From positions 136,437,625-136,501,624 of the forward strand of contig CM063284.1 of assembly GCA_032173965.1 (NCBI GenBank): a stretch of DNA of 64,000 nucleotides. Reading direction: 5' to 3'. Positions 12,596 to 26,271 of this stretch are shown one piece after another. The notes below the pieces were generated by a model that was not told where the DNA came from, searched no databases, and was given only the letters and a program-made list of their open reading frames with translations. The DNA is from Sitta carolinensis (Eukaryota > Chordata > Aves > Passeriformes > Sittidae). The position numbers and the translations under genes are program-made. Each line of letters opens with the position of its first letter. Position 1 is the first letter of the stretch.

Positions 12596-13100
12596 TGTCC
12601 AGATCTCTCCGCAGAGCCTTCCTACTCTCCAGGAGAGCAATGCTGTCCAACTTAGTGTCCTCTGCAAACTTAGTGAGGATGTACTCCATCCCCTCATCCA
12701 AATAATTGATAAAGTTATTAAACAGCATTGACCTCAGTACTGAGCCTTGGGGACCCCACTAATGACTGGTTACCAACTGCATGTGTCACCTCTCACCAGC
12801 ACTCTCAGGGCCCAGCCCTTACAGCAAAGAGTGCATCAACCAGCAAGTGGGCTGCAAGTTTTTCCAGGAGAGTGCTGTGGGAACAGTATCAAAGGCTTTA
12901 CTGAAGTCCAGGTGGACTAAATTCATAACATTTCCCTCATCCACTAGAAAAATTACCTGGTCATAAAAGGAAATCAGGTTGGTTTAAAAAAAAAAATGAT
13001 GGTTAAGCAGCACCTGCTTTTCCTAAACCCATACTGGCTGTGCCTGATCCCCTGATTGTCCTGAAAATATAAGGTATGTGAAATTCAAGAAATTTCCATT
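12596..13100 (-). mobile_element. CR1 LINE fragment (reverse transcriptase), antisense
   Basis: Read on the minus strand it encodes decayed CR1 ORF2 reverse-transcriptase motifs in the right order. About 12900 gives VHLDFSKAFDTV (motif A). About 12730-12760 gives a GPQGSVL block (consensus VPQGSVLGP, motif B). About 12660 gives FAEDTKL in place of FADDTKL (motif C, with one catalytic Asp changed to Glu). Stops and frame breaks make it a fossil. The homology stops near 12596, just after the RDLDRL block, so the usual CR1 3' end is missing. Confidence 0.85.
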
Positions 13101-15448
13101 ACTAGCAGATTCCTCATAGATGCATCAGAGTTATTTTAATGACTCCCATCCATGAGTCTTAACACTTTACTAAGCACAAAAGCATAGGTCCCTGAAGTAC
13201 CAAGAAGTTATTCTGAGAGCAGTCAAGCTAGACTTTCTTTCACACATTATTATTATGCATTTGCGAGCAGTCTTTTCTCACAAATATTGTAGTTCACTCC
13301 AAGATTTATAGTGGGAAACACACAAATATTAAACCAGAATTTGCCCTGAAAATACACTTGACCACAAACTCAGGCCCCTGCTGCCCTGACCAGTACTGTG
13401 GTTCAGAATGCTTCCTTTGATCCAGTGTGTGTGTTCCAGCCCTGGCTAGTGGCCTAGCAGACTCTCCTGGGACTCAACCTTCCTCAGTGATGGACACACA
13501 TGGATGTGTTCCCACTAAGGTGTTAGCATTTTCATTATTTGTCACTTTCTCACTCACATGGGTGGCCCCAGTTGCCAATAGCTTCACTGGTCATGTAGTG
13601 CCAGATCAGCCTCTTTTATTTTGTCTATATCTAAAGGCAATTAGTGTTCTTTTGGGTGGATGCAGCTAAGGATTCATTTTCTCTCAGTGGTGCATCTGAA
13701 TAGGTGTCAGCCTGTGACACACATAAACATGTTCATTACTGAGTAGATGAGTGGCTGTAATCTGCACTTCTTAAAGCTGTTGGTCATTATGGCTTAAAAG
13801 GAACTGAGCAATTTTAACCATATCAGCAGTATCAAGTATGTTTTCAGAAAGGAAGTTGAATGCTGTTTTACAAAACACTATTTCCAGCAATGTCCAGAGA
13901 ATTTCCAAGGAAAGTACACAGGGCTTGTACTTTTGCACTTTGATTTTTCATGTTCTGCATAGGACATCAGCCTTTCCACTCACCCAAGAAGCAAAAAACA
14001 TACCTTTTCTTAGTGCTACCAGTAAATAATTTTCATTCAGTTCCTAGAGTATAGTATAGCTGGTAATTTTATTAGAATATATTGATCATGAAAAATTTTA
14101 GTTGTGGGATACAATCTCTGCAGAAATGGCTTCTTTCTTCCTATCACCTTCCTCCGGGAAAAAAAGAAAAAAATGTAAAAAAACTCATCTATTTAAAACA
14201 CAACCTTTCCAACTTAGGGAAGTAGGAAAACTCACACACTGCATTTATACTCTCAAATGGATTTTACTAAACCTTTCACTTTCAGGAACATAATTCCATT
14301 CTGCAAATATTTTTTGTAGAAAAGGGGAAAGAAACCTTATGGCAATATAAAATTCAGATTTTCCTTCATGGATTTTGTCTGAAAGCAGATTAATAGTATG
14401 CAATTTGAAAACTTTGTCTTTACAGGTAAGACACTGCATTATCTAGTTAATATACATAATTAACAGAAGGAAAGAAAATTGGAATGGAGGAAATTCTTTG
14501 TTTGAAAGGGAGATGTATTAAACTGTATTAGCTGCATTGCTCTTGCTCTTAAGGAAATCTTGAGAAAGGTATCACCATTAATTCAGGCTTTTGCTTAATT
14601 GAATATATTTTCAAAATATGAAAAGCATAAAAAACCTCCTGCTTTAAGTCATATTCATATTTGCATTCTTTCAAAGATTTTCCACTATAAAAACTATCCA
14701 TCTAAGTAATTAAAAAACAAATAGACTGGATTTAAACTAATTTAAAAGAAAACATTTTCTACAAAAGAAAACTTGAAAGGGGAAAAAAAAGAGAACATAC
14801 TTATTGCTATTCTCTCTGTATGTAAAGTAACATAACTTCTGAAATCTCATTCTGTTGGACAAAATTAATTAAATGAAAAACTCTTAATAGCATGCTGACA
14901 AATGATAATACCACCCTGCAATGCATGAGCCCTTGTCTTTTATAGCTTTAGATTTCTTGATTTAATCAACTATGATTGTTGTATTTTTTTAAAGAAACAT
15001 TATAAATTTATGTCTGAAGAGATCTGTGGATTTATTTGGAATAAAACAGTGAATAACTTTATCTTATTTCAAAATCGACCTTATGAAACTGCTTTTCTTT
15101 TTTTCTGTCATTTTGTTTACTCACTGTTTCTCAAAATCAGATTTCAGTTTTTCTAAGTCATGAGCTGAACCTATAAATATTTCTGAATGTTGGATCAATG
15201 AAAATCTTTTTATTTTCTGCCAGATGCCCACTGATATTTAGAAAGGCTTTAAATTTTTTTCTGTATTTCCTTAGTTCATTGATTTTTAAATGCAGAAGTT
15301 TTTAATTATCAGCTTTAGTGTAGTTTTGTTAAAAATAATATCACTTTCATCTGTAAGCCATTATTTTATTTATTTTCTGTTTGGAAGGTATCTCTCTTAA
15401 TGGAACATGAAAGTCCTTGTTTAGAAATGAAAACTTAGGTTTTCTTTG
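13101..15448. other. AT-rich non-coding DNA, no gene recognised
   Basis: No repeat family or exon is recognised. Frames are short. Sequence near 13370-13640 is somewhat less AT-rich without any clear homology. Confidence 0.55.
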
Positions 15449-15534
15449 AAAAAAAAACCCAAAAACCAACCAACCAAACAAAATCACAACCAACCAACAA
15501 CAACCATCCAAAATAACCCCAAACCCAACAAAAT
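15449..15534. repeat. G-free A/C-rich low-complexity tract
   Basis: Across 86 bases there is no G and only four T; the rest is A and C in CCAACCAACC- and AAACCC-like mixtures. It is a strand-asymmetric low-complexity tract of degenerate (CAAC)n type, followed by more A-rich sequence to about 15550. Confidence 0.85.
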
Positions 15535-18500
15535 GAAACCAAACATAAAAAACTCAGTGTTATCAAAAGTGAAAAAGGAAAATTTTTAAGAAGGATAGCA
15601 AAATACTAGGCATCAATGAAAATAAAGGGGAAAAATACTCCTTTTGGGGTCCCACTCATCCAGGGCGGTGTAGTTTCCTCGCAGTCTGTAATATCGTGCT
15701 GATAACTTTTTGGGTTCTTTTTTTTTTCCTGTTTATAAAGTTCCTCTCTTGTAGTAATTTTCCCCTCCCTAATCTCAAATCAGAAATGCTTCTAGCTCTA
15801 TGGAATGTGTAAGAGCTTCAATCTTCTCTCTTATCAGCTGACTGTATCATAGCCTGGAACTTAGGAAACTACTTTTAAGATAATAAGAGACTAAGAGAAT
15901 ATGCTGCTTGCTCTGACGCATTCTGAGTAGTCTGGTAATGTGACCTCTTATCTTGGAAGCATTCAAAGAGAAAATGAGAGAACAGATTTCAGTAACAGAA
16001 GGCTCTGGTAAAAATGAGACCTTTCTCTTAAGGCATGAGGTCTTGAGGACATAGTATGAAAATGTTTTCTGTTAGAACTAGGCTTGGAGTAAAATGAAAC
16101 TGAGTATCATGCAGAGACAGCAGTCAGAGTGCCCAAGCATAGGAGCCAATCCCTTGCTCACAGCCTTATCTGACTCACACTAATCACTTGCCACCTGGTT
16201 GTATTGGAACGCTGCAGCAGAAGAGCACAATTCCGTGCTGCTGGCTGCAGAGGGACAGCTGAACAGTATGTGCCCATTAGAGGGGAGACAGAACTGATTG
16301 CTTATTCAAAAGAGAGGAGAAAAGCACTAGAATCTTGCAGTCACATTTCCGTATGTAAGCATTAATATTTGTGACCCAGTCTGGAAATCCGATTCTGCAA
16401 ATGTATGTTATGATGAATTAGGTTTGAGATTGCAATGAAATAATTGCTATCAGGGAAAGCTAATGTGTATAGGAGAGATCAAGCCATAATTTCTTGCTTT
16501 GTGGCAGAATCAAGACTGGAAATCTGTAACATATCTACAGACAATGTAGAAAATATATATGGAAACTATAGATTTTTTTTTTTTAAAGTTTACCTTAAGG
16601 TAAACATCTCTGGTGACATAAAAAACATAGCAGAATCTATGGATTGCTATGAACTATTGTGGACCTGACTCTGTTATGATTAAACTGTGTAATAAAATTA
16701 TGATCTTTAAAAAAAAAATACCACTTATTAAAATTAGACTATAAATTAAGGCTAGAAGCCAGAATAAAATTTGGAGTTAGGAGACAAGATCTTGGCTGGT
16801 GCCAAGAAGTCTGTCTATGGTTTGGTTCCTCAGGAAACAAGCTCATGGAGTTGCTGGGTCTCTGTTCATTTATCTGTGGGGTGATCATTAGCAGAAGAAA
16901 ACAGATCTTGAAATATGAAGGTTTTGTTAGTTTTTTGAAAATTACTGGGCCATTTAGTACATGCATAGTTTGGAAACAGGCATAAAATTGTCACTCTCTC
17001 ACTCGGTAATTAGGGAGCAGGAGAAGAAATTGGCATTACTCAAGGAATGACATAGGAGAGATGCCAATTAAAGACTGAGAGAGGGAACCAAATTAAGAAT
17101 TGTATGGAAGTGTCTTAATGGACTTAAAACAGCAGAATGTAAAAGTCTGTAGGAAGTAGGCTTTCTTAGTCCTAATTAAGAAACAACTTCTCTAAAAAAA
17201 TATTTTGTTGCAGATGTCAAATAATCTTAAATTCCTTTGAGTTCATTGTTTTCAATAGTGGGTTGTAACATACAGTACTAATTTTGCCAACAAGTACTGT
17301 GAGATAACATGCTACTTGCTTGCACTTTGCATTTTATAAATGCACCCTGCGATGTTCCTTGAACCATACTTGGGGGGCAGAGAGGGAAATTAAAGGAGGT
17401 ATTGTCCTTCAGGAATTTTGATATTTGGATAAATCCACTAATTCTTAATATATGGAGTTAAAAACAAATGTAATTTGTGGTATCCCACACATGCAATAAT
17501 CAAAATAGATTATTTGATACTGGATTGCATGGCACCTAGCTAGCACACTGTGACTGGTGAAAAAAGGAAATATCATACCTGTATCAATTGCCTGTCCTTA
17601 AAAAATTATATAAAACACAGTACATATATTCTGTGAACTCAAAGTATTTTATCTGAAGTGGTCTTTCTTTTTGCACTAAAATATGATTCGTACAGAGACC
17701 ATGCAAGTAACTTATTTTATTATGTGTTAAATGCTCTTAGGAAGTGTTGTTGATAATTATTTTTATATGAAACACTAACAATAACTTTTATTGTGTTTAA
17801 TTTTTAATTTAGAGGGTTTGATTCTTGGTCTTATAATATGACTTTTGAAAAGATGTATTTGAGGTCATTTCTCCAGATCCATGTTTTAACCTTTTTGTGA
17901 GAGTCTGCTTCATAACAAGGATCTATGTTTGGTGAAAACAACACAAAAACTTAAATGATGAAGCTTTCTCCTATTGCTGATTTGGATCTGGTGTCATAGA
18001 TAAAGTGCTGGTTTAATTTGGGCCAAATATGTTTCTCTGTCTTATCCATATGGAGTTGTCTAAAGCTTTTTATTTTCAAGTTTGCCATTGAGAGTCTACT
18101 ACTGTGAATAGAATTTATAGCATCTTCATATAGTTATGACTGCTTAGAATAGCTATAAAAATATTGCATGTATTCCTAAATTTTTTTTAATATGTTATCC
18201 TTTTCTATCAGTTAAAGATATGATCTTGATTCCTTCTTCTCTATTCCTCTTTCTTCTTCAGTAATGCAATCTGTAAAGAATATATCAGAAAGGAAATTGC
18301 TCCTAAGAGGACTCTAATAAACATGTCATCTGCTCTATATGGAAACTTTTTATCTGGAGTTGAAACAAAATATTAGCATAAGGGAAAATCTGAACACATC
18401 TTTGGTATTTTTAACTTTTAATTTTGGTAGGAAAAACATTTCATATTGTTGTTTAAACTTTTTTTTTATCAAGATAAAAAAGAAATCTATCAGCATTTCC

Positions 18501-21500
18501 TGTTAAAAATGTGTTGGTTGCCAGAAGTTTTTGAGAGACCTGTTCTGTATATATGTACAATCAGGACATTTGTACTTTGCATATTTTTGGCCATGAATTA
18601 TAATAGGTCAAAAGAAGATCATACCATTTTTACACTTAATTGCTTCCAAGCATATTAAACTGGTCTTAAACTGTGAAATGAGAGGTGTCTTGCTTCAGTG
18701 CTACTACATTTTTTATGACTCTTGTCCCTTTAAGGAACTTATTTAAAAGCTACATTTTAAAAGATTCATGCTGGGACATTATACCTATGAAATGCCACCT
18801 ACTTACTATTTTCTGACTGTGTGACAGGTTAAACCTGCTGAAAAAGTGACTTTCGGCAGATGACAGAGTGCAGGGAAAAAATAACCAACCAATATCACAT
18901 ATGCAGTGACACAATACATTCAATATAAAAACTTCCACTTCCTAGAGAAAGAAAAGTTGGTGAAGCAAAGTCTGAGGAGAGACAGTAGAAGATGACAAAT
19001 GAGGTTAAGTCTGACAGGTTTTTGAAAAAAAAAAAAAAGGCTTCAGAAGTAGGCAAGAATAAAAATAAAACAATAAGTAATAAAAAAAGAACACATAACA
19101 AAACATCTAATCACTGAAATCAGAATCTGGTCAGAAGGAGTCAGGGATAGTAAAATGGATCACAGACTGTAGTAAATAAATTAGTCTGGGAGTACTGGTC
19201 TCCTGGGATTGTCTTTTGGTGCCTAGTAAGTTTTTTTTTTTTAATTAGACACACTTAATGCTGGTCCTACTCTCTAATATTTTCATTAAGAAAATACCAC
19301 ATTAACTAAGGAAAGGTATGAATAGCCTTTTGCAATATTTTGTTTTCACTTGATTACCTTCTGTTAACCACATGCATTCGGTCTCTTACCACTGACAGAA
19401 ATCTAGACTGATTCATATGGGATTGTTAGGTATAGATGCATTTTCTATTTTCATCTGTAGTTCATATATGCTTCAGCTTTTTAAATGTCTTTGTCATTAG
19501 ACCTATCCATAAAACAACTGAATGTTATACTAACTTTTGAGGTTTCAAAATGTATTACCTTAATGCCTTGAAATGAAACAAAATCTTCCCAAATAATTTT
19601 CCGTGTACTGTGTCAGAAGCTTTCACTAGAAATGGTGAATTTTGGTGCTTCTTCCTCCTCGTCTGCTCACTTCTTTCTGACATTTTGCATGAATCCCCAG
19701 CTTGGACTAAAGAAAACTTTGTGAGAAAACACTGTTAAAATAGCAGTACTTTTGTAGAATGATTCTGCTCTGATAAAGCACTCATCACTCTCATAAATAG
19801 TGTTCCATCCTCCCCTCATTGTCAGAGTCAGCAATAGAGTTGACAGTTCCCCTACATGTCTAAGGGCTCCTGACTTACCATGCATATTTCTTCTTGCTTC
19901 TTCTCTAACCCTTGTTAGAAGCTTCCTGTCAAATATTTGGATATCCTTTAATCCCAGTCCCCATTTTTTTGATGAAGTTAGTGTTCATGTAGAAGTTAGG
20001 TCAATCAAAAATCCACTGATGATTTATTCACCTTGGTAAAAATAAAATGGATATGAGTTAATTTTAAAAGTGGATTGGATTTTGGATAAGGAACTCAGCT
20101 TAACTTAGAATCTTAGGGGTTTTTTGGATCTGAAGATGGACTTGTTGTTTTTATATTTTATTTTATTTTTTGCTGTGATACATTAATACGGGAACAGAAT
20201 TTTTTTCCTTGACCTGAGGTTATCTATCTGTAACGCATCTACAAATGCAGTTTTATGATCTGGTTTGTGTGATCCTAGGATGCAGGATCATATGCAGATC
20301 GTATATTTTTTGCACTTTGTCAGACACTATGTCTTTTTTTGGTGTATCCTCTTATCTTGAGCACTGAAATTCCACCAAACATATTTCTGCATCTGTAAAT
20401 TGTGACCTCAGGAATGTTTTGACAGGCTTGGTTCCCTTTGGTTTCCTTCATACCTTGATGCAGACCAAGCTGCATATGAGGAACTTTTCTGCCGTTGATG
20501 TCTGTGGAGCACACATCATGCAATATATTTACTCCCATTATAAAAAATGGAAGTTCCCCACACTGGCTGTGATATATGATAAAAGCTTCAAGACTTAAGG
20601 CAGTGTAGTAAGATTCTAGGAAAAGAAAAAAATTTCCTATGCCTTACTGTAGAAATGGGGTGTGATTCATTAAGTCCCTGCAGCACACATCCAAGGTTTG
20701 AGGGTATTTGGAAAAGTATCACTCCATAATTGCCTTGTGTTTAGCTTTTTCTTCAGATATGTGTTTTCATCCACTCTTGTAGATATGATACTGGTCTAGA
20801 GACATCTTTGGTCTCACTGTAGTTAGTCCCACTCCTCCTATTGATATGAGCAGAAGAACATGACAAACGTTTTGTATTTTGAATGCAGTCATTTACATTT
20901 TCCGGTAACATGTTGATAGCCTTTTACAAAAATGTTCCCAGATCGTGTTGCTTTCTTCCTTCTCAAGTTCCCACATATATTCCTTTGCAGGCACAATGGG
21001 GTGAATTATATGTGTTGTTCCCATCTATGACAGTGGTGAGATGCATGAAATTCTATTTATTTATTTTATTTATTATAGCTAAATCAGAGATGTGAAAGTC
21101 AGTCCACAATACCTTTGCTTATTATTTAGTTATGTCCTCTCTCTTGCATGATCAGCTCTCCACTCCTCTTATTTACCTCCTGCTACTCACTTAAAAATGA
21201 CTGCCAGATTTTAATTGATTCTTTTTTTACATTAAGCATGACATTTATTCATGTATTCTCTACTCCCATCATTGCTCCTGAGAGTTGGAGCTAGTTCTTA
21301 GTGGTTTTCAACGTGGTGGAATTGTCCCTAAAGAATGTGTTTTGTACTTCACACACTATAATTTTTCACTAATTTAACTCCTATGTTCTCCACACCTTTG
21401 CATCTATTTGCAATTTCTTTACTCCAGGAAAAAAGAAAAACAACACAGACTACAATTTTTCTCAGAAGGGAAAGCTGTGCAGATAATTGATAGTCTTGTG

Positions 21501-24165
21501 GCACATATTTTCCTACAAAAAAGTAATTAAAAAATTTAAATCTTCCTTATGATAACAAATAAGTTATTTCCTTTATATTGATGTATGTAGTTATTTTTAC
21601 TTTTAAATTGTTACTTAAATAACATATATAAAAATTATTATAATTTTTAAAAAATGTTCTTATTTTTATCTTGTCCATTAAATGACACTTTTCTGACATT
21701 TGCTTGTAGACAGCAGTAACACTAGCCACTTACTTAATATATGACATTACAACTCTCTTAAGTAGGAAAAAAAATGTGCGACTCTGTAGAAAAATGCCGG
21801 TAATGAGAGCTCATCCAGTCTAGAAAAATACAGATATTACAGTGTCAGAAATAATTCAGATAAGAGCCACATGAAAAGCTCTGCTTGCTAAAACCAGCAG
21901 TCTTTGAAAGACAACCTGGAATAGTTCACAAATCTGAAATGTAAAAAGTCTGCAAATAGGAGATTAAAATCCAGTGTATACTGGGAAATACAGAAAAATA
22001 GTTTGACAATGTAGTCCCTCTGTAAAAAACCACTAAGATTTAACAACCCCAAAATGAATAAGAAGTAGCATTAAGGGCTAGAAAGCAGAATACAAAATTA
22101 AATACTAAAACTCACACTATATTTATAAACAAAGAAACTCTGATTTACTGTTTTTTCATTTTGCAGCTGCTTTTACTTTCTTTAACTTCAATAGAAACAC
22201 CCTTCTGCCTTTCAATATTGGCAAATTTATTTTATTAATCTTTTAATATAAGTGTTCTTTGTATGGGTTAGCTAGTTAATTGCCAGGTTAAGTATTCTTC
22301 TATGGATGATTCCTGTTACTTCAGAATCAATACAATACTGTGTGCAAATATTTTTCATAATAGCCTTTAAAACAGCATAGTTATATAAAGAATTCTGCAC
22401 TATATTTTTGAAAATATATTTGTGCAAGTTAAATAGAATGAGTTGAATGCCCAGATGAAGACTGAATATAGCAAAAATATTAAAAACTGGAATAATCAAG
22501 ATCCCTGTGCTCTATGCCTGAAAGAAATATTGTTAAATTAGCATTATAACTAGTGAAGGTTTTCCTCTAAAATATAAAATTTGAAACAGAGTAAAAAGCC
22601 AACCTGAGTATGTTTATCTCAACTTAAGGTTATGGCTGGCAGGATGGAACCATACAAATGCAAATGAAATTGATCTATATGGTAATGCTAGACTTAATGC
22701 TACATTAATTCAATAATAAAGTGTCTTATCTGATTTTGTTCATGTTTGACACTCATTTAGTAGAACTAACTATTCTGCAAATAAATGTTTTGCATTAAAA
22801 ATCTTAATTTATATTTATCCTTTATCTGATTCTTCTGTAGGTCTGGACATTACACTACTCCATAGTGCAGATATGTGCTAGAGAAATCAATTTATGAAAT
22901 CTTGGAACCTAATGCTAAATGTGGATTTTATAGATAAATATTATACTTTTCTTAAAAGGAAAATTACATATTTTGTAGATAAACTCCTGACTTGTATCAA
23001 GGGGAAGGGCCTAGTTTCATAGCCAACATTTGGTTTTCCTGATTTTTCAAATCTATTAGTTCTGTAGATATATCAGAGGACATATTACATCAAATACTAT
23101 TTTTATTACAGCAGTCAGAACTGAAATAGTTATTGAAAAAAAGCCAACATATTTTCTTATGGCCAATGTAGAGGACTGTGTCTCAGGATTTTGCTCCAGC
23201 CTGGAAGAATAATTCCTAGAAGCTGTATGTTCCAATTCCTATTTGAGGGCCAGAATCATCTGCTTATTCTTCTTCTGCTTTCAAATTTTCAATAAAGAAG
23301 TTGGAATTTATTTCCCATTGGGAGTTTACATCATAATTATAGATAACACTTTAAAAAAAACCCCAACACAATCTCATCCCCTTTGTTTTGTATCATTTAC
23401 CATTGAATTTATTACAATGTCCTGCTACAATATGCAGTAACATTTTGAATTTAATGGATATTTAGCATAATATTTCTTTTTGAAGTTGCTTAAGGATTGT
23501 CTCTAGTCTCTGGGTGATGAAGAAATGCTGTCATCACAAAAAGCAATTAATCTCATTTTTCGTAAACATTTCCTTTAAATGAAAGAATAGTCAAGCTTAC
23601 AGGAACATCACCTTTCTTCAGCTGACATGTATATTCATTATGAGCAGATTCATTTGTAAATTGGAGTACAGTAGTATTTTATGCCAAAGTCATGTTACAA
23701 GGCTTAGTTAATTAATTAATTATTACAAAGCACTTTGAGAACCCTGGAGAGAAGACATTATAAAAGTAGGTGATGTTATTTTAGTAATTTTCCATTTAGC
23801 TGAGTGGAATGAATTACCTTGGAGCCCTCAGGGTTCTGGGCCTGATTAAGGACTGTTGACTGCATTACAGAAAGAACAGTTTCCACTTCCTTTCTGCTTG
23901 GCAACCTCCCAGTTTCTAGTTGGCAGCTAGTAAAAAAGAGGACTCTGTAGATTTTTATGTATGAGTTTTGAAATGCTAGAAAAGGTTTTAGAAGAGCAGA
24001 CATTAGCTAATTTCATGTAATCAGAATACCTGGGAAGTTGCTATGGAGAGAAAAAGCTGTTGGAGTTTTAATGAAAACAGAGAGAACTGCAGCAAAACAG
24101 TCTCTTGGTGGAAAACATTGAATTTCTGGAAGGGGTTCGTGACAACAAGAAAAAAGTTAATGCAA
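15535..24165. other. long AT-rich non-coding stretch, no gene recognised
   Basis: I see no coding exon, RNA gene or identifiable transposon in this 8.6-kb stretch. Open frames are at most about 80 codons. Notable only are short homopolymers (for example T runs near 15719 and 16569, an A run near 19026) and a slightly GC-richer part near 15900-16300. Very old, unrecognisable repeats may be present. Confidence 0.55.
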
Positions 24166-25165
24166 TGCGTGTTTCTTTAAAAAGAGCAGGCAGGGAAATT
24201 GTGACCAGTAAGCCTCACCTCTGTCCCTAGACAGATTTTTGAGTAATGGAATCAATCTATTTCTTTAGATGTAAAAGAAATCAGGAGCAGTTAATATGAA
24301 TTTTTCAAGGATGATGCTTATTCAGTCTTCTCGCTTTCTGCAAAGAAATTGCTGTCTTTATGGATGACAACAGAGTGGTGACTGTGACAATCCTGCATGC
24401 TGGTAGATCTTGTGACACCATTTCTCACTGTGTATTCTTAGTTGGGAGTTGAGGTTTTGACCAGAATACTGGTGATAAAAAATTGGATAGACTGCTAAGC
24501 TCAAAGGGTGTGAACCAATGAGCTGGTGTCCTGCTGGTAACTGTAATAGTATCAGGGGACACTGAAATCCATTTTGTCCATTATTTTCATCAGTGATGTG
24601 GACAATGACAGAGAGCACCCATAGGAAATCTGCAGAAACAATGAAGCAAAATAACTAATCGACCCTATGAAAGAATAATCTGCAGTTCTGAGGGACCTTG
24701 ATAAACTTGATTAAGCAAGCATAAAACTTATGAAACCTTTCAAGAACAAAACTGTATGCTGTACTGGAGTCCACATTTCAAACCACACACTGGACTTCCT
24801 TTCGGAGAAACAGCAATATGGTTTTCCACCTCTACCCTGTGCTAATAAGGTTACATCTGGGATACTTGTGTCCATTTCTGGAGGAGTGTTAAGGAACTGC
24901 AGTGAATCCAAAAGATTGATACTGTGCTGGTAAGGGGCCTTGAGCAGAGGACCTGTAGGAGGGCTTATTTCTTTTGAATAAGAGATGGTAAGTAAATAAG
25001 TGATGGTCTAAAAGCAGCATCCAACTGCTTAAAAGCACTTAAAGAGCTACATACTTTCTGGGATAAACTTTTGAGAGTGGTAGAAGATAAAGTAAGGGGC
25101 AATAACAGTATGTCATTGCCTCTTAATAAAGTCTTTCACTATGAAATACTGGTGAACATCCAATC
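24166..25165 (+). mobile_element. very old CR1 LINE fragment
   Basis: The plus strand follows the order of CR1 ORF2 but with heavy decay. Near 24200 is a CCAGTAAGCCTCACCTCTGT block corresponding to the conserved 'ten fixed amino acids before motif A' region. Near 24360-24410 lies a degraded motif-A area, and near 24580-24620 a trace of the FINDLDE region. From 24940 to 25165 the layout resembles the CR1 3' part. Every frame is interrupted. Assignment is by pattern only, and the ends are approximate. Confidence 0.5.
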
Positions 25166-26226
25166 TAAAGGATCAAACCAGAGTTGGTCTAAAGTAATCA
25201 TCTTAAAACATATATAGTGTAGATGTAGTACCTCCAATGCCCACTCTTTGTCTTTGCACATTCACTCTTACCAAATATTTTTTTCTAATATAGCTGAAGT
25301 GCAAATCATGCTCAGTCTATCTAGATTTCATCTTAGCTGTACAAATCACATCTTACCACCCTTATCACAACTTCTGCATTGTTACGCCACTGTAGCCTTT
25401 TTTACAGCTGAATATCCAGCACTGAGGACAGAATTGACTCAGGAGAAGGCATGAAGAAGAATGAGAAGCATGATACTGCAGCATGGGTGGTTAGATGCAC
25501 AGCTCTGTCCACCTCCAAGATCTTCACAAGGTAATACTAAAAACCTGTCCTCTTCCCACTCCTATGTTTCTGTGTTTTTGTAAAAACAGTTTCTACACCA
25601 AGGAAGATTCCCCACCTATGTCAACGAATTGTAATCTTTGCAGGCATGGATTTCCCTCTGGGAGTGGACTGAAAAGCTGAATCTGTTTTCCTTGTTTTTC
25701 TGTTGCTGATCAGTGAGCTGTTAGATTTCAATATCCTTCTGACAGGTCTGACTCTGCATGAACTGAAATGGATCCTAGATGATTGATTTTGGAGAAAAGG
25801 CCCCAAGTGTTTTATTTAGATATGGCCCATTGCCTCCTTCACTAAAACTGCAGTTTGAAAAGCATCTAAATCCATGGTTCTAAGATTTTTAAAAGCTCAT
25901 TCATGAATCAATGCCAAGTAAATTGAGAAAATGCAGCAAACAGCAATGAAAAAAGATAAATAATTAAAAAAAGGGAACACTTCAGAGTCTCCTTCAGAGA
26001 TGCTCATTCCTTATGCTGAATGCTATAAGAAATATCAAATTAAATAAAAGTTATTGTTAAAGCCTCAAATGTGATGAAAACTCCTACAGTACTTTATCAT
26101 TATGAAACCATGCAATTTTATCTCATTAAGTAGTCAGGGGAGTAAAAATGTCCAGTTAAAATTTTCCAGATCAAACCTACAATGAGGTGTTTCATAATAT
26201 AAAAAGAAACCTAAAACCTACACCAA

Positions 26227-26271
26227 TATTTCTCCCTTCCTACTTAAGTTATTTCTCCCTTCCTACTTAAG
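26227..26271. repeat. 23-bp tandem duplication
   Basis: TATTTCTCCCTTCCTACTTA begins at 26227 and again at 26250, so the unit is present twice without mismatch over 22 bases. Confidence 0.9.
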
